DNA of 64,000 nt from Geotalea sp. SG265 (GCF_022808985.1 NZ_JAKZFT010000011.1:1-64000); one strand, 5' to 3'; positions 41,508 to 51,990 are shown, counted from the stretch's first letter. Program-made: numbers and translations. The notes: generated by a model from the letters alone, not told the origin.

Positions 41508-44495
41508 ATGGCCCATAGAATAGAAATAGCCCTGAAGAAGACCGTTCGTGATGCCCGCGGAGAACGGATCAGGAATGAGATCGAACATTTTCTAAATATC
41601 CCTGTCAAAATGGTGCGGACCATCGATGTCTTTACCGTAGATGCAGGATTGACTGCCGACGAGCTTGAGCTGGCTGCGGCCGGCCCCTTTTCCGATCCCG
41701 TCATACAGGATTTCGCCATCGATGCACCCATCGCCACCGATTTCGACTTTGTCGTCGAGGTCGGTTTCCGTCCCGGAGTTACCGATAATGTGGGGAGGAC
41801 CGCCAAGGAGGCCATCGAATACATCATCGGCAGACCGCTTCCTGAAGGGGAGGGGGTCTACACCTCGGTCCAGTACCTCTTCAGTGGAGAGATGACCCTG
41901 AAGGAGATGGAGCGGATCGCTACCGGGCTCCTCTGCAACACCCTCATCCAGCGTTATCAGATCCTTGATCGCACCACATTCGAGGCGCAGCAAGGCATTC
42001 GGGCTTATGTCCCCAAGGTGGCGGCACATGCCGCCGGCACTGTCAAGGAGATCGATCTCGACGTCAGTGACGAGGAACTGATGCGCATCAGCCGGGATGG
42101 GGTCCTGGCTCTGACCCTGGACGAGATGATGATCATTCAGGCACATTACCGGGATGCACAGGTGGTTGCCGAGCGCAGAAAACTGGGCCTGGGGGATCGG
42201 CCCACCGACGTGGAGCTGGAGGCCCTTGCCCAGACCTGGTCCGAGCACTGCAAGCACAAGATATTTTCCGGCAATGTGGAGTATGTGGATGAGAAGGGAA
42301 ATCGTGAGCAGATCTCCTCGCTCTTCAAAACCTTCATCCAGCGGACCACGGCGAAAGTCAGGGAGAATCTGGGCGACAAGGATTTCTGTCTGTCGGTCTT
42401 CAAGGATAACGCCGGTGTCATCCGCTTCAACAAGGACTATTCCCTGGTCTTCAAGGTTGAGACACACAATTCGCCCAGCGCCCTGGACCCGTACGGTGGG
42501 GCGTTGACCGGCATCGTCGGTGTCAACCGTGACCCTTTCGGCACTGGCAAGGGGGCACGGCTCATTTTTAATACCGATGTCTTCTGCTTCGCCTCACCTT
42601 TTTACGATAAGACGCTTCCCGCACGGCTGCTCCATCCGCGGCGCATTTACGAAGGCGTTGTTGAAGGGGTCGAGCACGGGGGTAATAAAAGTGGTATCCC
42701 TACCGTCAACGGCTCCCTGGTCTTCGACGACCGTTTTGCCGGCAAACCCTTGGTCTTCTGCGGCACGGCGGGCATCATGCCAGCGGTCATCAATGGCGAG
42801 CCCTCCCATGTGAAACGGATCGATCCTGAGGACCTCATCGTCATGACCGGCGGGCGGATCGGCAAGGACGGCATCCACGGCGCAACCTTCTCTTCGGAGG
42901 AGTTGAATGAGTCATCTCCCGTTTCGGCGGTGCAGATCGGCGATCCCATCACCCAAAAAAGGATGACCGACTTTCTTCTGAGGGCCAGGGACCGCGGCCT
43001 GTACAACTTCATCACCGACAACGGTGCCGGCGGTCTTTCTTCCTCCATCGGCGAGATGTCCGAGGAGTGCGGCGGTTGCCGTCTCGACCTCTCCAGGGCG
43101 CTGCTCAAATATGCCGGACTCGAACCATGGGAGATCCTCATTTCGGAAGCCCAGGAACGCATGAGCCTGGCTGTTCCCCCGGCAAAGATCGATGAATTCC
43201 TTGCCCTTGCCAAGATAATGGGGGTCGAGGCGACGGTACTCGGAGAATTCACTGATTCCGGCTACTTCCATATCCTCCATGGGGACAAAACAGTGGCCTA
43301 TCTCCCCATCAGCTTTATGCACGGTGGCCTGCCCCCCATGGAAATGCGGGGGGTCTGGGAGATCAAGCAGCACGAAGAGCCTGCACCTGCCGCCAAAAGC
43401 GATTTTACCCAAGACCTGCTCCAGCTCCTGGGTTCGCTGAATATCTGCTCCAAGGAATCGGTGGTCCGCCGCTACGATCATGAAGTCCAGGGGGGGAGTG
43501 TCGTCAAGCCTTTTACCGGGGCCGATAACGACGGACCGTCCGACGCCGCTGTCGTCAGACCGATCCTCGACTCCTTCGAAGGGGTGGTGGTGGGCCACGG
43601 CATCTGCCCCCGTTATAGTGATATAGATGCCTATCACATGGCCGCCAACGCCATCGACGAGGGTTTGCGCAACTACATTGCCGTAGGAGGCTCTCCCGAC
43701 TTGGTCGCCGGCCTTGACAACTTCTGCTGGTGCGATCCGGTTAAATCGGAAAAGACCCCCGACGGGGAATACAAGATGGCCCAGCTGGTACGGGCCAACA
43801 AAGCCCTTTACGATTACTGCGTCGCCTTCGGCATTCCTCTCATCTCCGGGAAGGATTCCATGAAGAATGACTTCTATGACGGGTCCACCAAGATCTCCAT
43901 TCCACCGACCCTGCTCTTTTCCGTCATCGGTAAGATGGAAGATGCCCGCAAAGCAGTGACCATGGATGTGAAAAAGCCTGGCGATATTGTTTATCTGCTG
44001 GGAGAAACTGACGATGAGCTAGGCGGTTCCGAGTACCTTGCGGCAAAAGGATTTACCGGCAATAAGGTGCCCCAGGTCGATGCCGAGTCTGCTCTGGATA
44101 GATATCGTGCCTATCACGCAGCGGTCAAGAATGGGCTGGTTGCCTCCTGTCACGACCTTTCCGATGGCGGGCTGGCGGTGGCAGCTGCCGAATCGGCCTT
44201 TGCCGGTGGCTTCGGCATGGCCCTGGATCTGAAATATGTAGTCGCCAAGGGAAATGCCCCTCTGGGTGACGAGCCTCTTCTCTTCGCCGAATCGGCCTCC
44301 CGTCTGCTGGTGACTGTGCATCCTGACAAGGAGGCTGCATTTGAAAAAGCCATGTCGGGACAGGCCATGGCCCGCATCGGTCTCGTAACGGCAGATACCT
44401 CTTTAACTGTCACCGGGGTTTCTGGTAAGGTAGTCGTAAAGGCGGAAATTGCCGCGCTTAAAGCAGCCTGGCAGTCTCCGTTGCAATCACTGTAG
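41508..44495 (+). CDS. purL: FGAM synthase, PurS-PurL fusion without glutaminase
   Basis: 995 aa. It converts FGAR to FGAM with ATP and ammonia supplied by PurQ. The N-terminal part (about 1-155) reads as PurS-like ferredoxin folds (AHRIEIALKKTVRDARGERI and FDFVVEVGFRPGVTDNVGRT). The PurL body follows, with TWSEHCKHKIFSGN, KVETHNSPSALDPYGGA, TDNGAGGLSSSIGEMSEE and SGKDSMKND. It lacks the C-terminal glutaminase of 1300-aa PurL; that domain is the separate purQ next door. An intermediate between three-gene and one-gene forms. Confidence 0.95.
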   Translation: MAHRIEIALKKTVRDARGERIRNEIEHFLNIPVKMVRTIDVFTVDAGLTADELELAAAGPFSDPVIQDFAIDAPIATDFDFVVEVGFRPGVTDNVGRTAKEAIEYIIGRPLPEGEGVYTSVQYLFSGEMTLKEMERIATGLLCNTLIQRYQILDRTTFEAQQGIRAYVPKVAAHAAGTVKEIDLDVSDEELMRISRDGVLALTLDEMMIIQAHYRDAQVVAERRKLGLGDRPTDVELEALAQTWSEHCKHKIFSGNVEYVDEKGNREQISSLFKTFIQRTTAKVRENLGDKDFCLSVFKDNAGVIRFNKDYSLVFKVETHNSPSALDPYGGALTGIVGVNRDPFGTGKGARLIFNTDVFCFASPFYDKTLPARLLHPRRIYEGVVEGVEHGGNKSGIPTVNGSLVFDDRFAGKPLVFCGTAGIMPAVINGEPSHVKRIDPEDLIVMTGGRIGKDGIHGATFSSEELNESSPVSAVQIGDPITQKRMTDFLLRARDRGLYNFITDNGAGGLSSSIGEMSEECGGCRLDLSRALLKYAGLEPWEILISEAQERMSLAVPPAKIDEFLALAKIMGVEATVLGEFTDSGYFHILHGDKTVAYLPISFMHGGLPPMEMRGVWEIKQHEEPAPAAKSDFTQDLLQLLGSLNICSKESVVRRYDHEVQGGSVVKPFTGADNDGPSDAAVVRPILDSFEGVVVGHGICPRYSDIDAYHMAANAIDEGLRNYIAVGGSPDLVAGLDNFCWCDPVKSEKTPDGEYKMAQLVRANKALYDYCVAFGIPLISGKDSMKNDFYDGSTKISIPPTLLFSVIGKMEDARKAVTMDVKKPGDIVYLLGETDDELGGSEYLAAKGFTGNKVPQVDAESALDRYRAYHAAVKNGLVASCHDLSDGGLAVAAAESAFAGGFGMALDLKYVVAKGNAPLGDEPLLFAESASRLLVTVHPDKEAAFEKAMSGQAMARIGLVTADTSLTVTGVSGKVVVKAEIAALKAAWQSPLQSL

Positions 44496-44513
44496 CACTT
44501 TGGGGAGTTTTGA

Positions 44514-45338
44514 ATGGCTAACGCAAAAGCATTGATCATAACGGGTAACGGCACCAACTGCGAGACGGAGGCCGCCCATGCCTGCCGCCTCGGCGGTTTC
44601 GATGAAGCCCATATCGCCCACATCTCCGATCTCCTCTCGGGTGAAGTCAGACTCGACGATTACCACTTCCTCAACCTGACTGGCGGCTTCCTCGACGGAG
44701 ACGATCTGGGAAGCGCCAAGGCCCAGGCTAATCGTCTCCGCCATGCCAGGATCAAGGATGGCAACGAGCACCTCTTCGAGCAACTGCAGCGTTTCATTGA
44801 TGCCGGTAAGCTGGTGCTTGGGGTATGCAACGGCTTTCAGCTGCTGGTAAAAATGGGGTTGTTGCCTGGGTTTTCCAACAACGGCCGGCAGCAGGTGGCG
44901 ACTCTCACCTTCAACGACAGCGGCCGCTTCCAGGACCGCTGGGTTTATCTGAAGAACAACACCGCTTCCGGCTGCATCTTCACCTATGGCGTGGAAAAAG
45001 GGCTCTATCTCCCCATCAGGCACGGGGAAGGGAAGTTCGTCGTGGATTGTCCCGAGACTCTTGAACGGATCGTCAATGGCAATCTTGATGTCCTCGTCTA
45101 TTCAGACCCGGCCTACACGTCCGCCACCATGGAATTTCCCCTGAACCCCAACGGCTCGGTGAACGGCATTGCCGGCATCTGCAGCGAATCGGGGCGCATC
45201 ATGGGTCTGATGCCCCACCCTGAGGCCTTCGTCAACCGCGTTCAGCATCCACGCTGGACCCGTGAAGAGTTGCCCGAAGACGGGGACGGCCTGATTCTCT
45301 TCAAAAACGCAGCAGATTACGTGAAGAAGAACTTTTAA
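44514..45338 (+). CDS. purQ: FGAM synthase glutaminase subunit
   Basis: 274 aa class I glutamine amidotransferase. It releases ammonia from glutamine for the PurL partner. Nucleophile Cys in LVLGVCNGFQLLVKMG (about 103) and His/Glu in GLMPHPEAFVNR. The N-terminus ALIITGNGTNCETEAAHACR and overall length resemble the glutaminase domain of large PurL more than the 225-aa Bacillus PurQ. TGGGGAG precedes the ATG; 18 bases after purL. Confidence 0.94.
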   Translation: MANAKALIITGNGTNCETEAAHACRLGGFDEAHIAHISDLLSGEVRLDDYHFLNLTGGFLDGDDLGSAKAQANRLRHARIKDGNEHLFEQLQRFIDAGKLVLGVCNGFQLLVKMGLLPGFSNNGRQQVATLTFNDSGRFQDRWVYLKNNTASGCIFTYGVEKGLYLPIRHGEGKFVVDCPETLERIVNGNLDVLVYSDPAYTSATMEFPLNPNGSVNGIAGICSESGRIMGLMPHPEAFVNRVQHPRWTREELPEDGDGLILFKNAADYVKKNF

Positions 45339-45408
45339 TCTTGTGCCATAGCCTAATTAACGAACACCCCCTGGATATGCCATTCACGGGAAGGAGTGTG
45401 TTTACGTT

Positions 45409-46833
45409 ATGAAGTTACAACGTCCAGAAGAAGAATGCGGTATTTTCGGTATATTTAACCATCCCGAGGCCTCGAACCTGGCTTATCTGGGGCTCTATGC
45501 CCTCCAGCACCGGGGGCAGGAGAGCTGCGGCATCGTTTCCTCCGATGGCTCGGCGCTCCATGCCCATAAAAGTATGGGGTTGGTGGCCGATGTTTTCGGC
45601 AACCAGGAAATATTCAAATCCTTGCCGGGAAGATCTGCCATCGGCCATGTGCGCTACTCCACCACCGGCTCTTCGGTTATAAAAAACGTCCAGCCGATCA
45701 TGGTCGACTATTCCCGGGGGTCCATCGCCGTCGCCCATAACGGCAACATTGTCAATGCCCAAATCGTCAAGGATGAGCTGGAGGCCTACGGCTCCATCTT
45801 CCAGACCACAATGGACACCGAAATTATTGTCCACCTGTTGGCCACCTCCAAGGCCAATTCCCTGCTGGACAGGATTACCGACTCATTAAACCGTATCAAA
45901 GGGGCCTACTGTCTGCTTTTCCTTACGGAAACAAGAATGGTTGCAGTGCGGGACCCCAATGGTTTCAGGCCCCTGTGCCTCGGCAAGCTGGGCAGTTCCT
46001 ATGTGGTGGCCTCGGAAAGCTGCGCCCTCGATCTGATCGATGCCGAATTCATCAGAGAGATCGAGCCGGGCGAGGCGATCATCATCACCAATGAGGGGCT
46101 CACCTCCTATTTCCCCTTTCAAAAGGCACAACCCACCCCCTGTATCTTCGAATTCGTCTACTTCGCCCGTCCTGACTCCTACATCTTCGGCAAGAACGTC
46201 TACCAGGTACGGAAGGAAATGGGGCGACAACTGGCACGGGAGCATCATGTGGAGGCGGATATCGTCATTCCCATTCCCGATTCTGGGGTGCCGTCGGCCC
46301 TGGGCTATGCAGAAGAATCTGGCATTCGGTTCGAGCTGGGGCTGATCCGCAACCATTATGTGGGTCGCACCTTCATCGAGCCCCAGCAGGCCATCCGCCA
46401 TTTCGGCGTCAAGATCAAGCTGAACCCGGTCAGGGAGGTGCTTAAGGATAAACGGGTGGTGGTCATTGACGATTCTATTGTCCGCGGCACCACCTCGCGG
46501 AAAATCGTCAAGATGATCCGCAATGCCGGTGCCAAAGAGGTTCATGTCCGCATTTCATCTCCCCCCACCAGCTATCCCTGTTATTACGGTATCGATACCC
46601 CCAACCGCAAGGAGTTGATCTCCTCGTCCCACACCATTGATGAGATCCGCAAGTATATAACTGCCGACACCCTCGGCTATCTGTCCGAAGACGGTCTGAT
46701 CAACTCGGTGGGAACCGGTAATACCGGCTATTGTCGTGCCTGTTTCACCGGGAGTTATCCCGTTAAATTCCCAAAGCTGGGTGTCGCGCCCCAGCTGGAC
46801 CTATTTGAAAAGGAGCTTCCAGAATATGAGTGA
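45409..46833 (+). CDS. purF: Amidophosphoribosyltransferase
   Basis: 474 aa. First step of purine synthesis. The N-terminal nucleophile is Cys10, exposed after removal of a nine-residue propeptide (MKLQRPEEE). Glutaminase motifs [16 protein letters not shown] and RYSTTGSS, then the PRPP motif [16 protein letters not shown]. Cysteines in [24 protein letters not shown] and [11 protein letters not shown] match the [4Fe-4S] ligands of the Bacillus-type enzyme, so it is probably oxygen-sensitive. Overlaps pyrE by 8 bases. Confidence 0.97.
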   Translation: MKLQRPEEECGIFGIFNHPEASNLAYLGLYALQHRGQESCGIVSSDGSALHAHKSMGLVADVFGNQEIFKSLPGRSAIGHVRYSTTGSSVIKNVQPIMVDYSRGSIAVAHNGNIVNAQIVKDELEAYGSIFQTTMDTEIIVHLLATSKANSLLDRITDSLNRIKGAYCLLFLTETRMVAVRDPNGFRPLCLGKLGSSYVVASESCALDLIDAEFIREIEPGEAIIITNEGLTSYFPFQKAQPTPCIFEFVYFARPDSYIFGKNVYQVRKEMGRQLAREHHVEADIVIPIPDSGVPSALGYAEESGIRFELGLIRNHYVGRTFIEPQQAIRHFGVKIKLNPVREVLKDKRVVVIDDSIVRGTTSRKIVKMIRNAGAKEVHVRISSPPTSYPCYYGIDTPNRKELISSSHTIDEIRKYITADTLGYLSEDGLINSVGTGNTGYCRACFTGSYPVKFPKLGVAPQLDLFEKELPEYE

Positions 46834-47374
46834 TAAGGCGAGATTGAAACAGATCATCCTTGAGCTGTCCTATGAAAAAAGAAAGGTCGTACTAGCCTCG
46901 GGCCGGGAAAGCGATTTCTATTTCGACGGCAAGCAGACCACCCTCCATCCCGAAGGGGGCTATCTCACCGGCAAACTCTTTTTCGAAGCCATAAGGGATG
47001 TGGAAGGGGTCGAGGGGGTAGGGGGCCTGACCCTTGGTGCCGATCCCATTGCCACGGCAACATCGGTGGTCAGTTTCCTGGAAAAGAAGCCCATTCCGGC
47101 TTTCATCATCCGCAAAGAGCCGAAGGGCCATGGTACTGGCGCCTGGCTGGAAGGTCGGAAGAACTTCAAACCGGGGGTACGGGTCGTTATCGTTGAGGAT
47201 GTGGTCACAAGTGGCGGTTCTTCTCTCAAGGCCATTAAAAGGGCAGAGGAAGAAGGTCTGAAAGTCCTGGGGGTGGTGACCCTCGTGGACAGGGAAGAGG
47301 GTGGCCGGGAAAACATCGAAAAAGAGGGCTACTGGCTGAAATCGATCTTTACCAAGTCCGAAGTACTGGCGTGA
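46826..47374 (+). CDS. pyrE: Orotate phosphoribosyltransferase
   Basis: 182 aa from the ATG inside the purF end, with AAAAGGAGC before it; a longer in-frame start lies deep within purF and is rejected. It transfers PRPP to orotate in UMP synthesis. Motifs: [32 protein letters not shown] and the PRPP loop [15 protein letters not shown]. Couples pyrimidine to purine genes in one transcript, ended by a terminator. Confidence 0.96.
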   Translation: MSDKARLKQIILELSYEKRKVVLASGRESDFYFDGKQTTLHPEGGYLTGKLFFEAIRDVEGVEGVGGLTLGADPIATATSVVSFLEKKPIPAFIIRKEPKGHGTGAWLEGRKNFKPGVRVVIVEDVVTSGGSSLKAIKRAEEEGLKVLGVVTLVDREEGGRENIEKEGYWLKSIFTKSEVLA

Positions 47375-47396
47375 CAGCACCAGGCCGGCAATTTAC

Positions 47397-47431
47397 AAAG
47401 GGTGGCGAAGATTTCGCTGCCCTTTTTCTTT
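47397..47431 (+). terminator. Intrinsic terminator after pyrE
   Basis: AAAGGGTGGCGAA (47397-47409) pairs with TTCGCTGCCCTTT (47413-47425), including two G-T pairs, then TTCTTT. Ends the nucleotide block. Confidence 0.85.
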
Positions 47432-47441
47432 AAACAGCACT

Positions 47442-48131
47442 ATGGAAATAGCAAACATACTTCAGCTTTACGGCCAGCTTCTTACCAGCGTGGACCAATG
47501 GTTCGCCAGATGCATGGCTGCGGCTCCCGATGACATACGATGCGGCAGAGGTTGCTCTGAGTGCTGCCGGGGGCTCTTCGACATTACTCTTCTCGATGCC
47601 TGTTACCTGAAGAGTGGGTTTGACCGCTTGAGCGAAGAGGTTAAGGATATGGTGCTGGAAAAGGCGATAAAGCGCCTGAATGGCGTCAAGGCGATCTGGC
47701 CCGAGTTCAATTTACCTTTTATATTGAACCACCGGCCCGACGCGGAATGGGATGCGGTCATGCCCGATGAGGACGACACTCCCTGCGTCCTTCTGGATGA
47801 CCACGGTCAATGCCTGGTGTACGAGCATCGCCCCATGACCTGCCGCCTCCATGGTATTCCCCTGATCGACTCCGGCGGGGAGGTTATTGACGAAGACGGC
47901 TGCAGCCTGAATTTTACAGGCATGACGGCTATACTACCGGCTGAGCTTCGCTTTCCGTTTATCGAGCTTTTTCAAGACGAAACGACGCTTTTTAAGCTAT
48001 TTACCAAGCAATTGCTCAAACAGAGCTTTAGTGAGCTTGATACCCTGATCCCTGCGGCCGTGCTGCTTTCTTTCGACCATGCCCACTGGCGACAGTGGAG
48101 GGGAAGGCTCCTCAGCAACATTGAAAATTGA
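47442..48131 (+). CDS. YkgJ-family cysteine cluster protein
   Basis: 229 aa. The cysteine signature RCGRGCSECCRGLFDIT (about 33-49), then DTPCVLLDDHGQCLVYEHRPMTCRLHG and DEDGC, is the CxxxCxxCC...C...C...C pattern of the UPF0153/YkgJ family, thought to bind an iron-sulfur cluster or zinc. Function of the family is not established. Cytoplasmic. Starts 11 bases after the pyrE terminator and precedes the moxR gene by 52 bases. Confidence 0.88.
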   Translation: MEIANILQLYGQLLTSVDQWFARCMAAAPDDIRCGRGCSECCRGLFDITLLDACYLKSGFDRLSEEVKDMVLEKAIKRLNGVKAIWPEFNLPFILNHRPDAEWDAVMPDEDDTPCVLLDDHGQCLVYEHRPMTCRLHGIPLIDSGGEVIDEDGCSLNFTGMTAILPAELRFPFIELFQDETTLFKLFTKQLLKQSFSELDTLIPAAVLLSFDHAHWRQWRGRLLSNIEN

Positions 48132-48183
48132 TCACGGCACTGTATTCTAAAACAGGCGTAAGTTTCCGAAAAAAGGTTGACTC

Positions 48184-49125
48184 ATGCAATCTGCAACCAG
48201 GGAAAAAATCGTCAATGTCATGGACACCCTTTTACAGCGCTACCTGCAGGGGAAGGCACAGGCTGTCAGGCTCTGCTTCGTGGCCCTTTTGAGCGGCGGG
48301 CATGTCCTCCTCGAAGACATCCCCGGCCTTGGCAAGACGACCCTGGCCCTCGTTCTTGCCAATTCCATGGGGCTTTCCTTTGGCAGGATCCAGTGTACCA
48401 GCGATCTGCTCCCCTCGGACATCACCGGGCTTTCCATCTTCGACCGTGAACTTAACTCCTTCAAGTTCATCAGGGGACCGGTTTTTAGCAACATTCTTCT
48501 GGTGGACGAAATCAACAGGGCGATGCCGAAAACCCAGAGTGCGCTGCTGGAGGCCATGGAGGAGCTGAGGGTGACGGTGGAAGGAACCACATATCCGCTT
48601 CCCGAGCCATTTCTGGTCATCGCTACCCAGAATCCGGTGGAACAGGTTGGGACCTATCCTCTGCCCGAATCCCAACTCGATCGTTTCATAATCAGGACCG
48701 GCATCGGCTATCCCCCTGAAGAGATCGAAAAATCTATTATTAGGTACGGGAGTCTGCGGGGGGAAATCCGAACCATTCCTGCCCTGCTCACCCAGGAAGA
48801 TGTCCTTGCCGCACAGGGGGAGATCAGGGAACATATCCACCTGGCAGACAGCATCGTCGGCTATGTTTTCGCCATCATTTCCGCCACCCGGAGCCATCCC
48901 CTGGTCTTGTCCGGTATCTCCACCAGGGGAGGGATCAATCTGGCAGATGCCGCAAAGTCAGTTGCCTATCTGGAGGGGCGTGATTACGTCATCCCGGAAG
49001 ATGTTAAGGAGATTGCCGTCGCCGTAGGTTCTCACCGGCTCATCACCACTGAAGAGAGCCAGAGCATGGACAAGGAGGAGTTGTTACGGTCGATCGTAAA
49101 AAAGATACCCGTACCGCTGCACTGA
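48184..49125 (+). CDS. MoxR-type AAA+ ATPase
   Basis: 313 aa. Walker A EDIPGLGKTTLALVLAN (about 44-60), Walker B NILLVDEINRAMPKTQSALLEAMEE, sensor IATQNPVEQVGTYPLPE and sensor 2 GISTRGGINLA are complete. MoxR ATPases act as chaperones that mature or insert metal into partner proteins, and are almost always followed by a DUF58 gene, as here. No VWA-domain gene is present. First gene of the moxR-DUF58-transglutaminase trio. Confidence 0.94.
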   Translation: MQSATREKIVNVMDTLLQRYLQGKAQAVRLCFVALLSGGHVLLEDIPGLGKTTLALVLANSMGLSFGRIQCTSDLLPSDITGLSIFDRELNSFKFIRGPVFSNILLVDEINRAMPKTQSALLEAMEELRVTVEGTTYPLPEPFLVIATQNPVEQVGTYPLPESQLDRFIIRTGIGYPPEEIEKSIIRYGSLRGEIRTIPALLTQEDVLAAQGEIREHIHLADSIVGYVFAIISATRSHPLVLSGISTRGGINLADAAKSVAYLEGRDYVIPEDVKEIAVAVGSHRLITTEESQSMDKEELLRSIVKKIPVPLH

Positions 49126-49163
49126 AGATAACCAAGGGTGGGGGATTTTACATCGCCCTGACC

Positions 49164-49988
49164 TTGCTTCTCGGCTTTTCCGCCGTCAATACCGGCAACA
49201 ATCTGCTGTTTCTTGTCGTTGCAGCCATGCTCGGATTCATGGCGGTATCGGGCATTGTTGGCTGGACCAATATCAGAGGGTTAAAGCTGCAGGTGGTTTT
49301 TCCAGATGAGGTCTATACCGGGACCGACACCCTGGCGGTGGTCAGACTTACCAACGCCAAAAGATTCATGCCCTCATTCCTTCTCCAGATTTCCATCCGC
49401 GGGGCCTCCGTGGACTTCAATTACATTGGCGGCTCCTCCACCGAAACGGATTCGGTTGTCGTACGATTCCCCGACAGGGGACGGCATCCCTTGGGCGAAG
49501 CGCAGGTCTTTTCCCCCTTTCCGGTCAATTTTTTCGTCCGGTGCAATCGCCTGCGCCTTGATCAGGCATGCCTGGTATTTCCTGCCCCACGCCGTGTCTC
49601 CCAGGTCCGAGCTGCCGATCAGGGGCAGCGATACATGAATCTCCCTGCTCTGAACAAGGGGCTGGAAGGGGATTTGACCGGCATCAGGGATTATGCAGGG
49701 GGTGACCCCTTGAAAACGATACATTGGCGGCTCTCGGCAAAGCACCCGCAAATGAAGGTGAAGGAAATGAGCGCAGCGGGGGGGGAACCTGTTATTCTCG
49801 ACCTTGACTTCTTGCCGGACGTCACCCTGAACGGGCGTCTTTCAGCTGCGGCGTACCTCGTCAACAGCTTGATCCGCAGCAACCGCCCTGTTGGCCTGCG
49901 GATCAGGGACAGGATCATCGAACCAGGGGTCACTAAAACACACAGGCTCCGCTTGCTGACGGAGTTGGCACTCTATGATCAGAATTAG
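49164..49988 (+). CDS. DUF58 membrane protein
   Basis: 274 aa from the TTG used here. The conserved N-terminus (ITKGGGFYIALTLLLGFSAVNTGNN) begins earlier in frame, so the true start is probably the CTG at 49122, whose CTGA overlaps the moxR stop, or another non-ATG codon. Two N-terminal membrane helices are followed by a DUF58 domain with the signature GDLTGIRDYAGGDPLKTIHWRLSAK. The family is always paired with MoxR. Its last 14 bases overlap the transglutaminase gene. Confidence 0.85.
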   Translation: MLLGFSAVNTGNNLLFLVVAAMLGFMAVSGIVGWTNIRGLKLQVVFPDEVYTGTDTLAVVRLTNAKRFMPSFLLQISIRGASVDFNYIGGSSTETDSVVVRFPDRGRHPLGEAQVFSPFPVNFFVRCNRLRLDQACLVFPAPRRVSQVRAADQGQRYMNLPALNKGLEGDLTGIRDYAGGDPLKTIHWRLSAKHPQMKVKEMSAAGGEPVILDLDFLPDVTLNGRLSAAAYLVNSLIRSNRPVGLRIRDRIIEPGVTKTHRLRLLTELALYDQN

Positions 49989-51888
49989 GGTCGTTCTCCT
50001 TTTCCTTACCTACTGCATAGCCCTGCTCGGCTTCATACCCCTTTTCCCATACATCGAGATTGGGCCAAGGATTCTGTTTGCGGCTGCCTTTGCCGCCGGG
50101 ATCGTTGCCGATTACAGAAGCCGCCATCCCGGAACGGCTGTTACCACCCTCTGCTCCATTCTTTTTTTCGTCTACTATGGGCTCCAGTTCGGCAGGGACA
50201 ACATAATCGCTCCTGCGGCAAATGCCATTATCCTGCTTCTGGGAGTGCGGCTGGTCGGCGACAAGAGCGGCAGAAATTACCTGCAGATATACGTGCTTGC
50301 TCTCATGGCGCTCGCCGCTTCGTCTCTTTATAACCTGGATGCTGTGTTCCTCGTTTACTTGCTGGTACAGCTGGTGCTGATCTCCGTATCCATGGTGCTG
50401 CTGACGTTCCATGGCAAGGATCCCCGAATGAACGTCAGTCGCACCGGGATGAAGAAGATTCTGAGTGCCGCCCTGCTCATTCCCTTGGCTACCATCCCCC
50501 TCACCGTACTTTTCTTTATCATTCTCCCGAGAACCCAGTACCCGCTCTGGCAGTTCGTCCAGCACGCGTCTGCCAACGTCAGCGGCTTCAGTGAAAAAAT
50601 CGAGCCGGGGAGTGCCTCGGCTACTGCTTCTGCCAAAGTTGTGGCATTTCGCGCTGAAAGCCAGAGGCTTGAGCAGGACAGGCTGTACTGGCGCGGAATC
50701 GTCCTGAACCAGATTATGGGCGATACCTGGGTGAGGAATGAACCTCCCTCCGGGGAACATGCCGTTGTCAGAGGGGGGGCGGTCATCAGGCAAACCATCT
50801 ATCCCGAGCCGTCCCGCAGCAGATATCTCATAACTTTAAATATCCCTCGGCAGGTAACTGGAACCAGGACGGTCCAATCCGGGGACCAGGTATTCGTTAA
50901 AGCCTATCGCTCCCAGCGGCGCATCGGCTACACGGTTGAGTCCGTTCCCGGCAGCAGGATCGGTCTTGCCATGGATATCCGGAGGAATTTTTATCTCAAG
51001 TTGCCGACCGGGATTTCCCCGCGCATGGAAAAGCTGGCTGGCGATCTGAAAAGAGGGAGCCGAGATCAGGGACAACTGCTGGCCCGTCTGCGGGATTTCT
51101 ATACGAAGGCTGGATTCACCTATCTCACCAGCGGCATGCCTACTGGCTCTTCTTCAATCGACACCTTCCTTTTCGAGAGACGGCGGGGCAATTGTGAACT
51201 CTTTGCCGTTTCTGCAGCAACGTTGCTGCGCATGTGCGACGTGCCCACCCGTCTTGTGGGAGGCTACCTGGGTGGAGACTACAATCCCCTCGGAGGTTAT
51301 TATGCGGTGACCGAGGACATGGCCCACGTCTGGTTGGAGGTCTATCGGGAAGGGGAGGGGTGGGTGACGGTGGACCCGACCCGCTGGGCCGTGAACGGGG
51401 TGCGAAGCGGGGAAGGGGACAGCCAGGCATTTGGCCGCCAGGTAAGAATGTACCTGGACCTTTTCGGGTATTACTGGAACAGGGCGGTCATCACCTATGA
51501 CCTTGAGAGCCAGATCTCCCTGGCCGACAGGGCCGGTCGCACCTTGAAAACATTGACGTTCGGGGATATGAAGCTCCCCTTTGCCCTGCTGACGATAGTG
51601 GCGGCTGTTATGGGCACGGTTACCTTCTTTCGCCGGAGACGGCGCAAAACCAGCGAAGAAAAAATCCTCGCCGAGTTTTTTCGTCTAGTTGACAAACGGT
51701 ATGGCTTTGTCGGCGAACCTGGGACCTTCGGCTTGTTCGAACTTGCCAACTATACCGGTGACGTGCTGGTGAAGCAGTTTGTAGTAATCTATGGGGAAGC
51801 AGTCTACCACGACCGCCCCTTGACTGCCCTGCAGATTGAACAACTGAAGCATATTCTCTCTCAGATAAAGCAATGGTCCTGCCGATAA
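49975..51888 (+). CDS. TgpA-like membrane transglutaminase (DUF3488)
   Basis: 637 aa. About six N-terminal membrane helices (about 5-200), a large periplasmic transglutaminase-core domain with Cys in RRRGNCELFAVSAATLLR (about 403), His in DMAHVWLEVY (about 445) and Asp in VTVDPTRWA, then one more helix (about 528-548) and a short cytoplasmic tail. Relatives such as Pseudomonas TgpA are essential membrane enzymes of unknown substrate. Third member of the moxR-DUF58-tgpA trio; the start overlaps DUF58. Confidence 0.92.
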   Translation: MIRIRVVLLFLTYCIALLGFIPLFPYIEIGPRILFAAAFAAGIVADYRSRHPGTAVTTLCSILFFVYYGLQFGRDNIIAPAANAIILLLGVRLVGDKSGRNYLQIYVLALMALAASSLYNLDAVFLVYLLVQLVLISVSMVLLTFHGKDPRMNVSRTGMKKILSAALLIPLATIPLTVLFFIILPRTQYPLWQFVQHASANVSGFSEKIEPGSASATASAKVVAFRAESQRLEQDRLYWRGIVLNQIMGDTWVRNEPPSGEHAVVRGGAVIRQTIYPEPSRSRYLITLNIPRQVTGTRTVQSGDQVFVKAYRSQRRIGYTVESVPGSRIGLAMDIRRNFYLKLPTGISPRMEKLAGDLKRGSRDQGQLLARLRDFYTKAGFTYLTSGMPTGSSSIDTFLFERRRGNCELFAVSAATLLRMCDVPTRLVGGYLGGDYNPLGGYYAVTEDMAHVWLEVYREGEGWVTVDPTRWAVNGVRSGEGDSQAFGRQVRMYLDLFGYYWNRAVITYDLESQISLADRAGRTLKTLTFGDMKLPFALLTIVAAVMGTVTFFRRRRRKTSEEKILAEFFRLVDKRYGFVGEPGTFGLFELANYTGDVLVKQFVVIYGEAVYHDRPLTALQIEQLKHILSQIKQWSCR

Positions 51889-51990
51889 GTATCCGGGGTG
51901 CATGGTTATTTTCCTTCATAAGCCTTGACATGCCAAAGGGTTTGAACTAACTTGTTGAGGCTTTTATCCCTTTAATAACGAAGGTGTTTT

